From Pectobacterium punjabense (lineage in GTDB: Bacteria; Pseudomonadota; Gammaproteobacteria; Enterobacterales; Enterobacteriaceae): DNA of 64,000 nucleotides. Below the pieces are notes generated by a model. That model worked only from the letters and a program-made list of their open reading frames with translations. It was not told where the DNA came from and made no database searches. Shown piece by piece: positions 40,765 to 50,002 of this stretch. The DNA lies in NCBI RefSeq assembly GCF_012427845.1, contig NZ_CP038498.1:2108001-2172000 (forward strand). Reading direction: 5' to 3'. The translations under genes and the position numbers were made by a program. Positions within the stretch are counted from its first letter, which is position 1. Every line of letters begins with the position of its first letter.

Positions 40765-42561
40765 ATGCGTACTAATTATTGCGGGCAGTTGAATTCGTCC
40801 CATGTGGGCCAGGAAGTGACATTGTGCGGTTGGGTTAACCGCCGCCGCGATCTGGGTGGTTTGATTTTTATTGATATGCGTGACCGTGAAGGGCTGGTTC
40901 AAGTGTTCTTTGACCCGGATCGTCAGGACGCATTTAAACTGGCATCCGAGTTGCGTAACGAGTTCTGTATCCAACTTACCGGTGTCGTACGTGCCCGTCC
41001 AGAAAGCCAAATCAACAAAGATATGGCGACGGGCGAAGTCGAGATTTTTGCTAATGCTCTGACGATCGTTAACCGTTCTGAGGCATTGCCGCTGGATTCC
41101 AACCAAACCAACACCGAAGAAGCGCGTCTCAAATTCCGCTATCTGGATTTGCGTCGCCCAGAAATGGCGCAACGCCTGAAAACGCGTGCTCGCATCACCA
41201 GTTTTGTTCGCCGCTTTATGGACGATCACGGTTTTCTGGACATTGAAACGCCGATGTTGACGAAAGCGACGCCGGAAGGTGCGCGTGACTATCTGGTGCC
41301 GAGCCGCGTACATAAAGGCAAATTTTATGCGCTGCCGCAGTCCCCACAGCTGTTCAAACAGTTGCTGATGATGTCTGGTTTTGACCGTTACTATCAGATC
41401 GTCAAATGCTTCCGTGATGAAGACCTGCGCGCCGACAGACAGCCTGAATTTACTCAGATTGATGTGGAAACCTCTTTCATGACTGCGCCACAGGTGCGTG
41501 AAGTGATGGAGAAACTGGTGCGTGAGTTGTGGCTGGATGTGAAAGGCGTCGATCTGGGCGATTTCCCGATCATGACGTTCGCAGAGGCCATGCGTCGTTT
41601 TGGTTCCGACAAGCCAGATCTGCGCAACCCGCTGGAGCTGGTTGACGTTGCCGATCTGGTTAAAGACATTGACTTTAAAGTGTTCTCCGGCCCGGCAAAC
41701 GATGCCAAAGGTCGCGTTGCCGCTATCCGCGTACCGGGCGGCGCACAGCTGAGCCGTAAGCAGATTGATGAATACGGCAAGTTTATTGAAATTTATGGCG
41801 CGAAAGGTTTGGCTTATATCAAGGTCAACGAGCGTGCCAAAGGACTGGAAGGCGTTCAAAGTCCGGTCACAAAATTCCTGAATGAAGACAGGCTGTCTGC
41901 ATTGTTGGAACGCACAGCGGCGCAAGATGGTGACATTCTGTTCTTCGGCGCGGACAGCGCGAAAGTGGTGACTGATGCGCTGGGCGCGCTGCGCCTTAAA
42001 CTGGGTCGCGATCTGGGCTTGACGAAAGACAATAGCTGGGAACCGCTGTGGGTGGTTGATTTCCCCATGTTTGAGGAAGATGGCGAAGGTGGGCTGGCCG
42101 CGATGCACCATCCGTTTACCGCGCCGCGTGACATGTTGCCTTCAGAACTGTCAGCCAATCCAGTGTCGGCGATCGCCAACGCCTATGACATGGTGATTAA
42201 CGGTTATGAAGTGGGCGGCGGTTCCGTGCGTATTCACAGTGGTGAAATGCAGCAAACGGTGTTCGGTATTCTGGGCATTACCGAGCAAGAACAGCGTGAG
42301 AAATTTGGCTTCCTGTTGGACGCGCTGAAATACGGTACACCGCCGCACGCGGGTCTGGCGTTTGGCCTTGACCGTCTGGTGATGTTGCTGACGGGTACCG
42401 ATAACATTCGTGACGTTATCGCCTTCCCGAAAACAACGGCGGCGGCGTGCCTGATGACGGAAGCGCCAAGCTTCGCCAACCCGGCCTCGCTGGAAGAGCT
42501 TGCGATTGCGGTTGTTGTGAAAGGGAAAGCGGCTCAGGATGGAAAATCCGAGAACGAATAA
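40765..42561 (+). CDS. aspS: Aspartyl-tRNA synthetase AspS
   Basis: Class IIb synthetase charging tRNA-Asp, 598 residues (E. coli 590). ATG at 40765 ([10 protein letters not shown]) is preferred to a GTG three bases earlier because AAAAGGA is then about 8 bases upstream. The N-terminal OB-fold has [20 protein letters not shown]. Motif 2 is [18 protein letters not shown] and motif 3 [16 protein letters not shown] bacterial GAD insertion lies in the middle. nudB overlaps or immediately follows its 3' end. Confidence 0.98.
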   Translation: MRTNYCGQLNSSHVGQEVTLCGWVNRRRDLGGLIFIDMRDREGLVQVFFDPDRQDAFKLASELRNEFCIQLTGVVRARPESQINKDMATGEVEIFANALTIVNRSEALPLDSNQTNTEEARLKFRYLDLRRPEMAQRLKTRARITSFVRRFMDDHGFLDIETPMLTKATPEGARDYLVPSRVHKGKFYALPQSPQLFKQLLMMSGFDRYYQIVKCFRDEDLRADRQPEFTQIDVETSFMTAPQVREVMEKLVRELWLDVKGVDLGDFPIMTFAEAMRRFGSDKPDLRNPLELVDVADLVKDIDFKVFSGPANDAKGRVAAIRVPGGAQLSRKQIDEYGKFIEIYGAKGLAYIKVNERAKGLEGVQSPVTKFLNEDRLSALLERTAAQDGDILFFGADSAKVVTDALGALRLKLGRDLGLTKDNSWEPLWVVDFPMFEEDGEGGLAAMHHPFTAPRDMLPSELSANPVSAIANAYDMVINGYEVGGGSVRIHSGEMQQTVFGILGITEQEQREKFGFLLDALKYGTPPHAGLAFGLDRLVMLLTGTDNIRDVIAFPKTTAAACLMTEAPSFANPASLEELAIAVVVKGKAAQDGKSENE

Positions 42562-43006
42562 GATGGTATATAAGCGACCCGTTTCGGTGTTGGTGGTGAT
42601 TTATGCCCGTGACACTGGGCGGGTGCTGATGCTGCAACGGCGCGACGATCCTGAATTCTGGCAATCCGTGACGGGGAGTATAGAAGAAGGGGAAAGTGCG
42701 CCGTATGCTGCACAGCGTGAAGTCAAAGAAGAAGTTAACATTGATATATCCGCTGAAGCGTTATCACTCTTTGACTGTCAGCGCTGTATTGAGTTTGAGC
42801 TATTTGCTCATTTGAGACGTCGCTATGCGCCGGGGGTCACGCACAATACCGAACATTGGTATTGTCTTGCGTTACCTGCTGAGCGCGAGGTGCAATTATC
42901 CGAGCATCTTGCTTACCAGTGGCTGGATGTGCCCCATGCGGCACAGTTAACTAAGTCCTGGAGCAATCGGCAGGCGATTGAAGAGTTTGTTATTTATCCG
43001 GCCTGA
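42539..43006 (+). CDS. nudB: Dihydroneopterin triphosphate diphosphatase NudB
   Basis: Nudix hydrolase removing pyrophosphate from dihydroneopterin triphosphate in folate synthesis. 155 residues from this start (E. coli 150). The Nudix box is [20 protein letters not shown] followed by V, matching GX5EX7REUXEEXGU with a variant end. [20 protein letters not shown] and [13 protein letters not shown] are family-specific. Start is uncertain: ATG at 42539 overlaps aspS by 23 bases, while ATG at 42563 lies one base after the aspS stop. Either way it is co-transcribed with aspS and precedes yebC. Confidence 0.94.
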   Translation: MENPRTNKMVYKRPVSVLVVIYARDTGRVLMLQRRDDPEFWQSVTGSIEEGESAPYAAQREVKEEVNIDISAEALSLFDCQRCIEFELFAHLRRRYAPGVTHNTEHWYCLALPAEREVQLSEHLAYQWLDVPHAAQLTKSWSNRQAIEEFVIYPA

Positions 43007-43029
43007 ACAGGCTTTTTTCGGAGATTTTT

Positions 43030-43773
43030 ATGGCAGGTCATAGTAAGTGGGCTAACACAAAGCATCGTAAAGCAGCACAGGATGCCAAGCGCGGTAAGAT
43101 CTTTACCAAGATTATTCGCGAACTGGTTACCGCAGCCCGTCTGGGGGGCGGCGATCCTGGGTCTAACCCACGTCTGCGCGCAGCGATCGATAAAGCACTG
43201 TCCAACAACATGACGCGCGATACGCTGAATCGCGCGATTGCTCGTGGTGTCGGCGGTGACGATGATGCCAACATGGAAACCATCATTTATGAAGGTTACG
43301 GACCGGGTGGCACGGCTGTCATGGTGGAATGCCTGAGTGACAACCGCAACCGTACCGTTTCCGAGGTGCGTCACGCGTTTACCAAAACCGGCGGTAATCT
43401 GGGGACTGATGGTTCCGTGTCATACCTCTTCACCAAGAAAGGCGTCATTTCTTATGCGCCGGGTCTGGATGAAGATGCGGTGATGGATGCGGCGCTAGAA
43501 GCCGGTGCTGATGACGTTGTGACGTATGACGACGGTGCGATTGACGTCTTCACGCCGTGGGAAACGTTCGGTAACGTGAAAGATGCGTTGGATGCGGCTG
43601 GCCTGAAAGCCGAAGCGGCTGAAGTGTCCATGATTCCGTCAACCAAGGCGGATATGGATGCAGAAACGGCACCGAAGCTGATGCGTCTGATCGACATGCT
43701 GGAAGACTGCGACGATGTGCAGGAGGTTTACCATAACGGTGAGATCTCCGATGAGGTGGCTGAACTGCTGTAA
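43030..43773 (+). CDS. yebC: YebC/PmpR family protein YebC
   Basis: Conserved three-domain cytosolic protein of 247 residues. The family has been described as transcriptional regulators, and recent work links homologues to relief of ribosome stalling. N-terminus [20 protein letters not shown] and [20 protein letters not shown] are near-invariant, as is the [18 protein letters not shown] segment. An acidic surface near the C-terminus ([15 protein letters not shown]) is also typical. ATG follows CGGAGATTTTT. It sits between nudB and ruvC as in E. coli. Confidence 0.97.
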   Translation: MAGHSKWANTKHRKAAQDAKRGKIFTKIIRELVTAARLGGGDPGSNPRLRAAIDKALSNNMTRDTLNRAIARGVGGDDDANMETIIYEGYGPGGTAVMVECLSDNRNRTVSEVRHAFTKTGGNLGTDGSVSYLFTKKGVISYAPGLDEDAVMDAALEAGADDVVTYDDGAIDVFTPWETFGNVKDALDAAGLKAEAAEVSMIPSTKADMDAETAPKLMRLIDMLEDCDDVQEVYHNGEISDEVAELL

Positions 43774-43842
43774 CGGCCGCTCGGTAATGCTAAATAGAAA
43801 CGACTATCTACACGGGCGAATCGGCGGAGCAGCATGATGATG

Positions 43843-43876
43843 ATCGTAGCACTATGACAATCGTAGCACTATGACA
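43843..43876. repeat. 17-bp tandem duplication across the ruvC start
   Basis: ATCGTAGCACTATGACA occurs at 43843-43859 and again at 43860-43876. The second copy contains the ruvC ATG. The first copy contains another ATG (43854) opening a six-codon frame whose TGA overlaps the ruvC ATG (ATGA). Confidence 0.9.
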
Positions 43877-44392
43877 ATAATAGTCGGCATTGACCCCGGT
43901 TCGCGCGTCACGGGTTATGGCATTATCCGCCAGCAGGGACGGCATCTGACGTATCTCGGTAGTGGTTGCATTCGTACCGTGGTGGATGACATGCCCACGC
44001 GGTTGAAGCTGATTTATGCGGGCGTCAGTGAAATCATTACGCAATTTCGGCCAGACTGTATGGCGATTGAGCAAGTTTTCATGGCGAAAAACCCGGATTC
44101 GGCTTTGAAGCTGGGGCAGGCACGCGGTGTGGCTATCGTCGCCGGCGTGAATCAGGATCTGCCCGTGTTTGAATACGCGGCGCGGTTGGTCAAGCAAACC
44201 GTGGTAGGAACAGGTGCGGCGGATAAAAAGCAGGTGCAGCATATGGTTCGCTCATTGCTGAAACTGTCGGCTAGCCCGCAGGCAGATGCCGCAGATGCCT
44301 TGGCGATTGCCATTACACATTGCCACTTTAATCAGAGCCTGCTGCGAACTGCGGCGGCGAAAGTTAACCCGCTGGCAGGACGACTGCGTTGA
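43871..44392 (+). CDS. ruvC: Holliday junction endonuclease RuvC
   Basis: Dimeric magnesium-dependent resolvase that cleaves Holliday junctions made by homologous recombination, acting with RuvAB. 173 residues as in E. coli. Catalytic carboxylates are visible: D in [12 protein letters not shown] (residue 8), E in [20 protein letters not shown], and two D in [17 protein letters not shown]. The start chosen is the ATG nearest this conserved N-terminus. In E. coli yebB separates ruvC and ruvA; here ruvA follows after 91 bases containing a LexA box. Confidence 0.97.
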   Translation: MTIIVGIDPGSRVTGYGIIRQQGRHLTYLGSGCIRTVVDDMPTRLKLIYAGVSEIITQFRPDCMAIEQVFMAKNPDSALKLGQARGVAIVAGVNQDLPVFEYAARLVKQTVVGTGAADKKQVQHMVRSLLKLSASPQADAADALAIAITHCHFNQSLLRTAAAKVNPLAGRLR

Positions 44393-44398
44393 AACAGG

Positions 44399-44425
44399 AG
44401 GCTGGATATTCATCCAGCCTTTTTT
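44399..44425 (+). promoter_or_regulatory. LexA (SOS) box of ruvAB coinciding with an intrinsic terminator
   Basis: GGCTGGATATTCATCCAGCC (44400-44419) has the CTG-N10-CAG core and nearly matches the E. coli ruvA SOS box. The same bases form a 9-bp hairpin (AGGCTGGAT / ATCCAGCCT, ATTC loop) followed by TTTTTT, a textbook terminator for yebC-ruvC. The element lies 7 bases past the ruvC stop and 58 before the ruvA start. Confidence 0.88.
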
Positions 44426-44431
44426 ATGTTA

Positions 44432-44452
44432 TATACTCGTCATACTTCAAGC
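44432..44452. repeat. Short remnant of an ERIC-type left end
   Basis: TATACTCGTCATACTTCAAG matches the left terminus of the intact elements with one change, then diverges. It lies between the LexA box and the ruvA ribosome-binding site. Confidence 0.5.
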
Positions 44453-44483
44453 CATTCATTCCCTACGTAAAAGGAAGCGCAAC

Positions 44484-45101
44484 GTGATAGGTCGTCTCAG
44501 AGGCATTATTCTGGAAAAACAGCCACCGCAGGTGCTGATAGAAGCTAACGGTGTGGGTTATGAAGTCCATATGCCGATGACGTGCTTTTACGAGCTTCCT
44601 GAACTCAATCAGGAAGCGATTATTTTTACCCAGTTTGTGGTTCGCGAAGATGCGCAATTGCTATACGGCTTTAATGATAAGCAGGAGAGGGCACTGTTCC
44701 GCGAGCTGATTAAAGTGAACGGCGTTGGGCCTAAGCTGGCGCTGGCGATTCTCTCTGGCATGTCCGCGCCGCAGTTTGTCAGTGCAGTCGAGCGTGAAGA
44801 GATCGGTGCGTTGGTTAAACTCCCTGGCGTCGGTAAGAAAACGGCAGAACGGCTGGTGGTGGAAATGAAAGATCGCTTCAAGGGCTTGAGCGGCGATCTG
44901 TTTAATCCGGTCAGCGATATTCCGTTGGCATCGCCAGCTAGCGCAGAAAGCCGTGCCAGCGATCCCGAATCGGAAGCTGCCGCGGCGCTGGTGGCGCTGG
45001 GCTATAAGCCGCAGGAAGCCAGCCGTATGATTTCCAAGATCGCGCGTCCTGATGCTGACTGTGAAACCCTGATCAGGGATGCACTGCGCGCAGCGCTGTG
45101 A
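44484..45101 (+). CDS. ruvA: Holliday junction DNA helicase subunit RuvA
   Basis: Tetrameric junction-binding protein that targets the RuvB motor; 205 residues (E. coli 203). GTG start at 44484 ([14 protein letters not shown]) is chosen as in E. coli, with AAGGAAG upstream; the longer open frame is non-coding extension. Domains: OB-fold (1-64), two helix-hairpin-helix motifs ([20 protein letters not shown] and [20 protein letters not shown]), and the flexible C-terminal RuvB-binding domain (about 158-205, [20 protein letters not shown]). ruvB follows after 7 bases. SOS-controlled through the upstream LexA box. Confidence 0.97.
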   Translation: MIGRLRGIILEKQPPQVLIEANGVGYEVHMPMTCFYELPELNQEAIIFTQFVVREDAQLLYGFNDKQERALFRELIKVNGVGPKLALAILSGMSAPQFVSAVEREEIGALVKLPGVGKKTAERLVVEMKDRFKGLSGDLFNPVSDIPLASPASAESRASDPESEAAAALVALGYKPQEASRMISKIARPDADCETLIRDALRAAL

Positions 45102-45108
45102 GGTATTC

Positions 45109-46119
45109 ATGATAGAAGCCGATCGTTTAATTTCCGCTGACGCTATTCCCGAAGAAGAATTTCTCGACCGCGCGATGCGCCCTAAGCTGCTGAAAGAGTA
45201 TGTGGGCCAGCCACAGGTGCGTGAGCAGATGGAAATTTTCATTCAAGCCGCTCGCAAACGTGGGGATGCGCTGGATCATCTGCTCATTTTTGGTCCTCCC
45301 GGCTTGGGTAAAACGACGTTGGCGAATATTGTCGCCAATGAGATGGGCGTGAACATGCGCACAACGTCGGGCCCGGTGTTGGAAAAAGCGGGCGACCTTG
45401 CTGCGTTGTTGACCAATCTCGAGCCGCATGATGTCTTGTTTATCGATGAAATTCATCGTTTGTCGCCCGTGGTGGAAGAAGTGCTGTATCCGGCGATGGA
45501 AGATTATCAACTGGATATCATGATCGGCGAGGGGCCAGCGGCCCGCTCAATTAAGCTCGATTTACCTCCTTTCACGCTGATTGGCGCAACGACGCGTGCG
45601 GGGTCGTTAACCTCGCCGCTGCGCGATCGTTTTGGCATCGTGCAGCGTCTGGAATTTTATAATGTGGCGGATTTACAGTATATCGTTGGCCGCAGCGCAC
45701 AGTGCCTAGGGCTGGATCTGACACCGGAAGGTTCCCTTGAAGTGGCTCGTCGTGCGCGTGGCACGCCGCGTATTGCTAACCGGCTGTTGCGCCGGGTACG
45801 TGATTTCTCTGAGGTTAAATCGGAAGGTGCGATTACCGGAGCCGTAGCGACGCAGGCGTTGGATATGCTGGCGGTGGATACCGAAGGTTTTGACTACATG
45901 GATCGTAAGCTGCTGTTGGCGATCATCGATAAATTCATGGGCGGCCCTGTCGGGCTGGACAATTTGGCCGCCGCGATTGGCGAAGAGCGCGAAACTATCG
46001 AAGATGTATTGGAACCGTTTCTTATTCAACAAGGATTTATTCAGCGTACACCGCGTGGTCGAATGGCGACGCAGCACGCCTATCGGCATTTTGGCTTAAC
46101 GCGTGAAGATTTAAGTTAA
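45109..46119 (+). CDS. ruvB: Holliday junction DNA helicase ATPase RuvB
   Basis: AAA+ hexameric motor driving branch migration with RuvA, 336 residues as in E. coli. The start [20 protein letters not shown] follows GAGGTATTC; the in-frame ATG 30 bases upstream lies inside ruvA. Walker A is [15 protein letters not shown] (about 62-69), Walker [10 protein letters not shown], sensor 1 IGATTRAG, arginine-finger region [15 protein letters not shown]. The C-terminal winged helix ends [10 protein letters not shown]. Co-transcribed with ruvA under LexA. Confidence 0.98.
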   Translation: MIEADRLISADAIPEEEFLDRAMRPKLLKEYVGQPQVREQMEIFIQAARKRGDALDHLLIFGPPGLGKTTLANIVANEMGVNMRTTSGPVLEKAGDLAALLTNLEPHDVLFIDEIHRLSPVVEEVLYPAMEDYQLDIMIGEGPAARSIKLDLPPFTLIGATTRAGSLTSPLRDRFGIVQRLEFYNVADLQYIVGRSAQCLGLDLTPEGSLEVARRARGTPRIANRLLRRVRDFSEVKSEGAITGAVATQALDMLAVDTEGFDYMDRKLLLAIIDKFMGGPVGLDNLAAAIGEERETIEDVLEPFLIQQGFIQRTPRGRMATQHAYRHFGLTREDLS

Positions 46120-46159
46120 CGAGTGAAAAAACGTATCGCTTAAGAAATGCTTTCCATAC

Positions 46160-46190
46160 TCAGGGAGACCACGCGGTATCCCTGAATTTA
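46160..46190. terminator. Possible shared terminator between ruvB and the porin gene
   Basis: Stem TCAGGGA / TCCCTGA with an inner ACC / GGT extension lies between convergent stops. The + side is followed only by ATTTAT, so strength is doubtful. Confidence 0.4.
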
Positions 46191-46195
46191 TGTGA

Positions 46196-47575
46196 TTAGA
46201 ACCAGGCTTCCCACATTGCCCCAACGTTGAACGAATCCAGCTGCGTGTTGACGCCGGTCGTTGTCCGCGCGGTGTGTTTGTTATCCACTTCCCCGCCGGT
46301 GACGTAGAAGCGCAGCATCGGTCTGAACTCCGGTCCCATGGCGATCGAGACATTCTGGGAAAGCGTCAGTTTCCATCCTTTGTTATCACCTCCCTGACCG
46401 TAATCTACATGCTGATAGCCTGCTTCAAGCCAGGTGGAATGCACATCATTCCAGAAATACATCGGGCGAACGATGGCATTGTAGTTACGACGATCGTCCT
46501 GACTGGCTGAGTCATTCGAGTAGTCGTGGTAGGCCAGCAGATATTCGACCTGCGTTTGCGGCGTGAATTTGTATTTGCCTTCAAAGCTGGCATAGAAGGT
46601 TTTCAGGTTGTCCGTTTTGTTGTAAACGCTGTTATCCGCATTGTTCGAATAGCGAGTGATAAACTGATTGAGGCTATTTTTCCCCGTGTGGCTCAGGACC
46701 GCGCCGCCTTGCCAGGCTTTCAGACGCGCATTGTTATCCACTGCTTTTGAATCAAAACCGTAGTTTGCGTACAGAGCGAGATCCAACGGCCCCAGTTTGA
46801 TACCGTGTACTTTGGATGTCAGAGCGTAATTACCTTTATCGCCCGTACCAGAACTGCCAGTACAGCTGATGCGTGAAGGGTTCGCATTATTCGTGATTAT
46901 TTCAGGGTTACAGGATTCCACGGCCGCGACGGCCGCGACATCAAATTGAATACCGCCGAGATCAAAGTTCTTTATCCCCGCGCCCTGACCGTCGTGGTTC
47001 ATCCAGAAGTAGTCGTTGATACCCTGCTGTGGACGCTGATGGAAATCACGACCGGCCCACAGGTAGGCATTTGGCTGAGAGGCGAAAAGGTTAGTAACGC
47101 CCGCATAGGCCTTCTTCAGATTAACCTCATCACCCCAGTGGTCGATCATCACGACGACATCCCAGATTGCGCCGTTGTCACTCTTGAATGCCTTGGAAAG
47201 CTGAAATTCACCACCGTTGCCTTCATTACCCAGACGACCCAGCGCGGAACCCCCGTTGTAGGAACCGTCAACCGCGACATATTTCTGGTCACCGCTCTGG
47301 AATTGCGCGCCGTAACGTGCATAACCGGTGAATTCGACGCCATAAGGTATCGCCATGTCAGGGGTTTTGGGTGCCTCAGGTGTTGTCAGAGGGTCGACTT
47401 GCTTGCTGGCAATCGCGTCTAACTTGGCCTGACGTTCTGCCAGCGCTTTTTCCACTGCCTGAGCAACAATTCGGTCTAATTGTTCCTGAGTAATCGTTTC
47501 TTGTGCGAGCGCGGAACCGGAGCAAAGGGCAGCCAGTACCGCCAGCGTAACGGGAAGTTTTTTGCAATTTGTCAT
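46196..47575 (-). CDS. LamB-like carbohydrate porin (maltoporin family)
   Basis: Outer-membrane sugar-selective porin of about 459 residues. The third in-frame ATG of this region (MTNCKKLPVTLAVLAALCSG) is chosen since GAG lies 6 bases upstream; signal peptide cleavage is expected after ALA. A short coiled coil (TQEQLDRIVAQAVEKALAER) follows, as in ScrY/BglH-type porins, then the LamB barrel with GVEFTGYARYGAQF, YLWAGRDFHQRPQQGINDYF and a C-terminal phenylalanine (GAMWEAWF). The PTS context points to uptake of a beta-glucoside or similar oligosaccharide, closer to BglH than to LamB; the sugar cannot be read from sequence. Last gene of the IIC-IIA-porin run. Confidence 0.88.
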   Translation of the reverse strand: MTNCKKLPVTLAVLAALCSGSALAQETITQEQLDRIVAQAVEKALAERQAKLDAIASKQVDPLTTPEAPKTPDMAIPYGVEFTGYARYGAQFQSGDQKYVAVDGSYNGGSALGRLGNEGNGGEFQLSKAFKSDNGAIWDVVVMIDHWGDEVNLKKAYAGVTNLFASQPNAYLWAGRDFHQRPQQGINDYFWMNHDGQGAGIKNFDLGGIQFDVAAVAAVESCNPEIITNNANPSRISCTGSSGTGDKGNYALTSKVHGIKLGPLDLALYANYGFDSKAVDNNARLKAWQGGAVLSHTGKNSLNQFITRYSNNADNSVYNKTDNLKTFYASFEGKYKFTPQTQVEYLLAYHDYSNDSASQDDRRNYNAIVRPMYFWNDVHSTWLEAGYQHVDYGQGGDNKGWKLTLSQNVSIAMGPEFRPMLRFYVTGGEVDNKHTARTTTGVNTQLDSFNVGAMWEAWF

Positions 47576-47745
47576 AATCATCTCAATTCGGTAAGTTATT
47601 TTCAGACAATAACCATCCCGCTCTGATTGGCGTAATAATGATGCGACGCTCAGAACAAGGTGATTGTTATTTTTTTTTAACAGCATGACGTAATTAAATA
47701 ACTGACGTAATCGCTCCTCCTTTCAAGAGGCATTCATTATTTGCA

Positions 47746-48051
47746 TTATTGCCGTTGATAAAGATGAATAATTTCTTCTGATAATTCGCGAGCAAGTAGC
47801 GATGTCATTAAATGATCTTGAGCATGAACCATAATTAATGTCATCGGTTGTCTGGCTTCCCCTGCATCCTGCTCGATCAACTGGGTTTGCATATGATGCG
47901 CTTTACGTGCATAGCCATCGGCTTCCTTCAACAAATTTTTAGCTTCATCAATATCGCCTTTTCTTGCTGCATGCAGTGCTTCAAAACACAGACTGCGCGA
48001 CTGCCCAGCATTGACGATAATTTCCATTACTGCATCTTCTAATGTAATCAT
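47746..48051 (-). CDS. PTS lactose/cellobiose-family IIA component
   Basis: Cytosolic phosphocarrier of 101 residues, three-helix-bundle lactose/N,N'-diacetylchitobiose family. Start MITLEDAVMEIIVNAGQSRS follows AGGTCATATG; two adjacent ATGs exist and the further upstream extension is unconserved. The phosphorylated histidine lies in MVHAQDHLMTSLLARELS (VHAQDH motif). GDIDEAKNLLKEADGYARKA is typical of helix 2. It lies between the IIC gene and the porin on the same strand. No IIB gene is adjacent, so phosphate must be passed through a IIB encoded elsewhere. Confidence 0.92.
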   Translation of the reverse strand: MITLEDAVMEIIVNAGQSRSLCFEALHAARKGDIDEAKNLLKEADGYARKAHHMQTQLIEQDAGEARQPMTLIMVHAQDHLMTSLLARELSEEIIHLYQRQ

Positions 48052-48216
48052 CATATGACCTATTTTTATGTGAACGAATATTCGCAGCATGTATTTTCTA
48101 TGCCGCGTTCTTGAATGTCGTTTAGGTCGGTGAATGTGAATAATAAAAACACCCGACACTGAACGCTTTATTTTCTTTCTTCTATTTAATAGCTATTACT
48201 GTTTTTATTAATCCCA

Positions 48217-49545
48217 TTAATTACTGCTCACTGTTTTTGTCAGTGACATATCGCTCTGTATTTTTTGTTCCTCAGTTTTCATTAGCGTACGTTCATAGGC
48301 ACGCAGGAACGGTAAATACATTAGCGCGGAAAACACCATACACAGCAGGCACATGATCAGCGGGCTGAAACTCCAGTTTGCTGCCCACGATGCGCCAATG
48401 GGAGCCGGTGTCGTCCAGGGTGTGAGCGATACGACCTGTGCCAGCCAGCCCATTTTGGTTGCCGTGTACGCCAGTACGGCATTGATCATAGGTACGAAGA
48501 CGAAAGGGAGAAACAGCATCGGGTTCATGATGATCGGTGCGCCGAACATGATCGGCTCGTTGATGTTGAAGAAGCTCGGTACAACACCCATTCTGCCGAT
48601 GGTACGCAAGTGCGTGACTTTGCTGCGTAACAGCAGAAATGCCAAAGGCAACGTTGAGCCGACGCCACCGATTAGCAGATAGTGATCCCAAAATCCCTGT
48701 AAATAGATATGCGGCAATACTTCGCCTGCCGCCAGCGCGGCCTGATTCACGGCCAGATTAGTCATCCAGAATGGATTCATGATGCCCGTGACAATCAGCG
48801 AACCGTGGATACCCGAAAACCAGAAAAGCTGGCACAGCAGCACGGACAGCAGAATAGCGGGCAGAGAGTCTGAGGCGGAAACCAGCGGTGCCAGCAGGTG
48901 CATAATCGCTTCGGGAATGATCATCCCTGTTTGCGCCTCAACGAAGAGGTTAAGTGGATGCAGTGTGGCGACAATCACTAACACGGGAATGAGAATTTCA
49001 AATGAGCGGGCGACTCCCGTTGGCACCTCTTTCGGCAGGCGAATCGTAATCTTGTGCTGCTTCAGGGCGGCATAAACGCGAGTGGCGTAGATAGACGTCA
49101 GTAAGGCGGTAAAGATGCCTTGCCCTGACAGATACTCGGTAGAAATTTTGTCATCTGCGTAAGGCGCCGCGACGAGCAGGAAAGCCATAAATGCCAACAG
49201 GCCAGACATCACGGAATCGAGTTGAAGCTGTCGTCCCAGGCTGGCCCCCACACCTACGGAGATGAAAAATGTCATCACGCCCATGCTCAACTCGAAAGGC
49301 AGCATCAATTGTTCGCGATAGGTGATAGAGAAGTCCAACCAGGCGCGCGCAAACCCGACGGTGGTATTGGCGGAGAAGGGGGGGAAAATAAACACCAACA
49401 TAAACGAGCCGATGATCATAAAGGGGAGAGCGGCGGTAAAGCCATCGCGGATAGCGATCACATACTTTTGTTGCCCTAAACGCCCAGCCAGTGGGGTAAT
49501 CGATTGTTCGATAGCGGCAATCATTGATTGATATAAGGAACTCAT
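48217..49545 (-). CDS. PTS lactose/cellobiose-family IIC permease
   Basis: Inner-membrane sugar-translocating subunit of 442 residues with about 10 predicted spans. MSSLYQSMIAAIEQSITPLAGRLGQ and KYVIAIRDGFTAALPFMIIGSF are family-typical. The signature FFNINEPIMFGAPIIMNP (NxEP) carries the glutamate essential for substrate binding, and WFSGIHGSLIVTGIMNPFW is another hallmark. It is the promoter-proximal gene of the cluster, divergent from a LacI-type regulator across a 457-base region. Substrate probably a beta-linked disaccharide (cellobiose/chitobiose group); inference from family. Confidence 0.92.
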   Translation of the reverse strand: MSSLYQSMIAAIEQSITPLAGRLGQQKYVIAIRDGFTAALPFMIIGSFMLVFIFPPFSANTTVGFARAWLDFSITYREQLMLPFELSMGVMTFFISVGVGASLGRQLQLDSVMSGLLAFMAFLLVAAPYADDKISTEYLSGQGIFTALLTSIYATRVYAALKQHKITIRLPKEVPTGVARSFEILIPVLVIVATLHPLNLFVEAQTGMIIPEAIMHLLAPLVSASDSLPAILLSVLLCQLFWFSGIHGSLIVTGIMNPFWMTNLAVNQAALAAGEVLPHIYLQGFWDHYLLIGGVGSTLPLAFLLLRSKVTHLRTIGRMGVVPSFFNINEPIMFGAPIIMNPMLFLPFVFVPMINAVLAYTATKMGWLAQVVSLTPWTTPAPIGASWAANWSFSPLIMCLLCMVFSALMYLPFLRAYERTLMKTEEQKIQSDMSLTKTVSSN

Positions 49546-49770
49546 ATGAACACCTTTTTATGTATCGCCGCGGTGGCGATAGATCATCATCAAGTACGTT
49601 ATCGCTACATTACATCTCGTAACCCCTTGTATTAACAGGCCCGATGAAAATGTCGCGTGCTGCAACCTTTTATGAACATAAGCTTATACCGTTATGTTTC
49701 TTCCGCAATGGATCGCATTTTTCGCTAAGCAGAATGTAAAAAGTTATTGCCAGGATGATTGGATATCATA

Positions 49771-49925
49771 TGGAAACCGTTTTCCATTCAAAGAAAAGAG
49801 AACTGTGATGCCCGTCAATGTGTGACGATTTCCGGCGGTATTAATTAGATTTACATCACATCTTAGTGGCTGAAATGTCTATTGGCTGTTAAATGGATAA
49901 TCGGTTTCCATGCTGGATGGAAACG
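49771..49925. promoter_or_regulatory. LacI-type operators in the PTS/regulator intergenic region
   Basis: TGGAAACCGTTTTCCA (49771-49786) is a near-perfect palindrome centred on CG, typical of LacI/GalR-family operators. A second set, CGGTTTCCAT and ATGGAAACGG, faces each other across GCTGG at about 49897-49921, just upstream of the regulator. The arrangement suggests the divergent regulator controls both the PTS genes and itself. A TCACA motif near 49855 is only half of a CRP site. Confidence 0.65.
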
Positions 49926-50002
49926 GTTATACTGCAAGGCAATATAATTTAGGGTCAGTGCACAGATTTCGAGTCGGATTTAGCGTTCTCCAGGGGCAAA
50001 TA

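Noticed and set aside
40609..42111. 500-codon open frame on the minus strand, antisense to aspS
   Set aside because: It is fully contained opposite aspS, whose product is an unmistakable synthetase. The translated product has the Arg/His/Gln-rich composition typical of antisense frames.
49840..49865. CRP site in the PTS regulator intergenic region
   Set aside because: Only the TCACA half is good; the partner half matches three of five positions.
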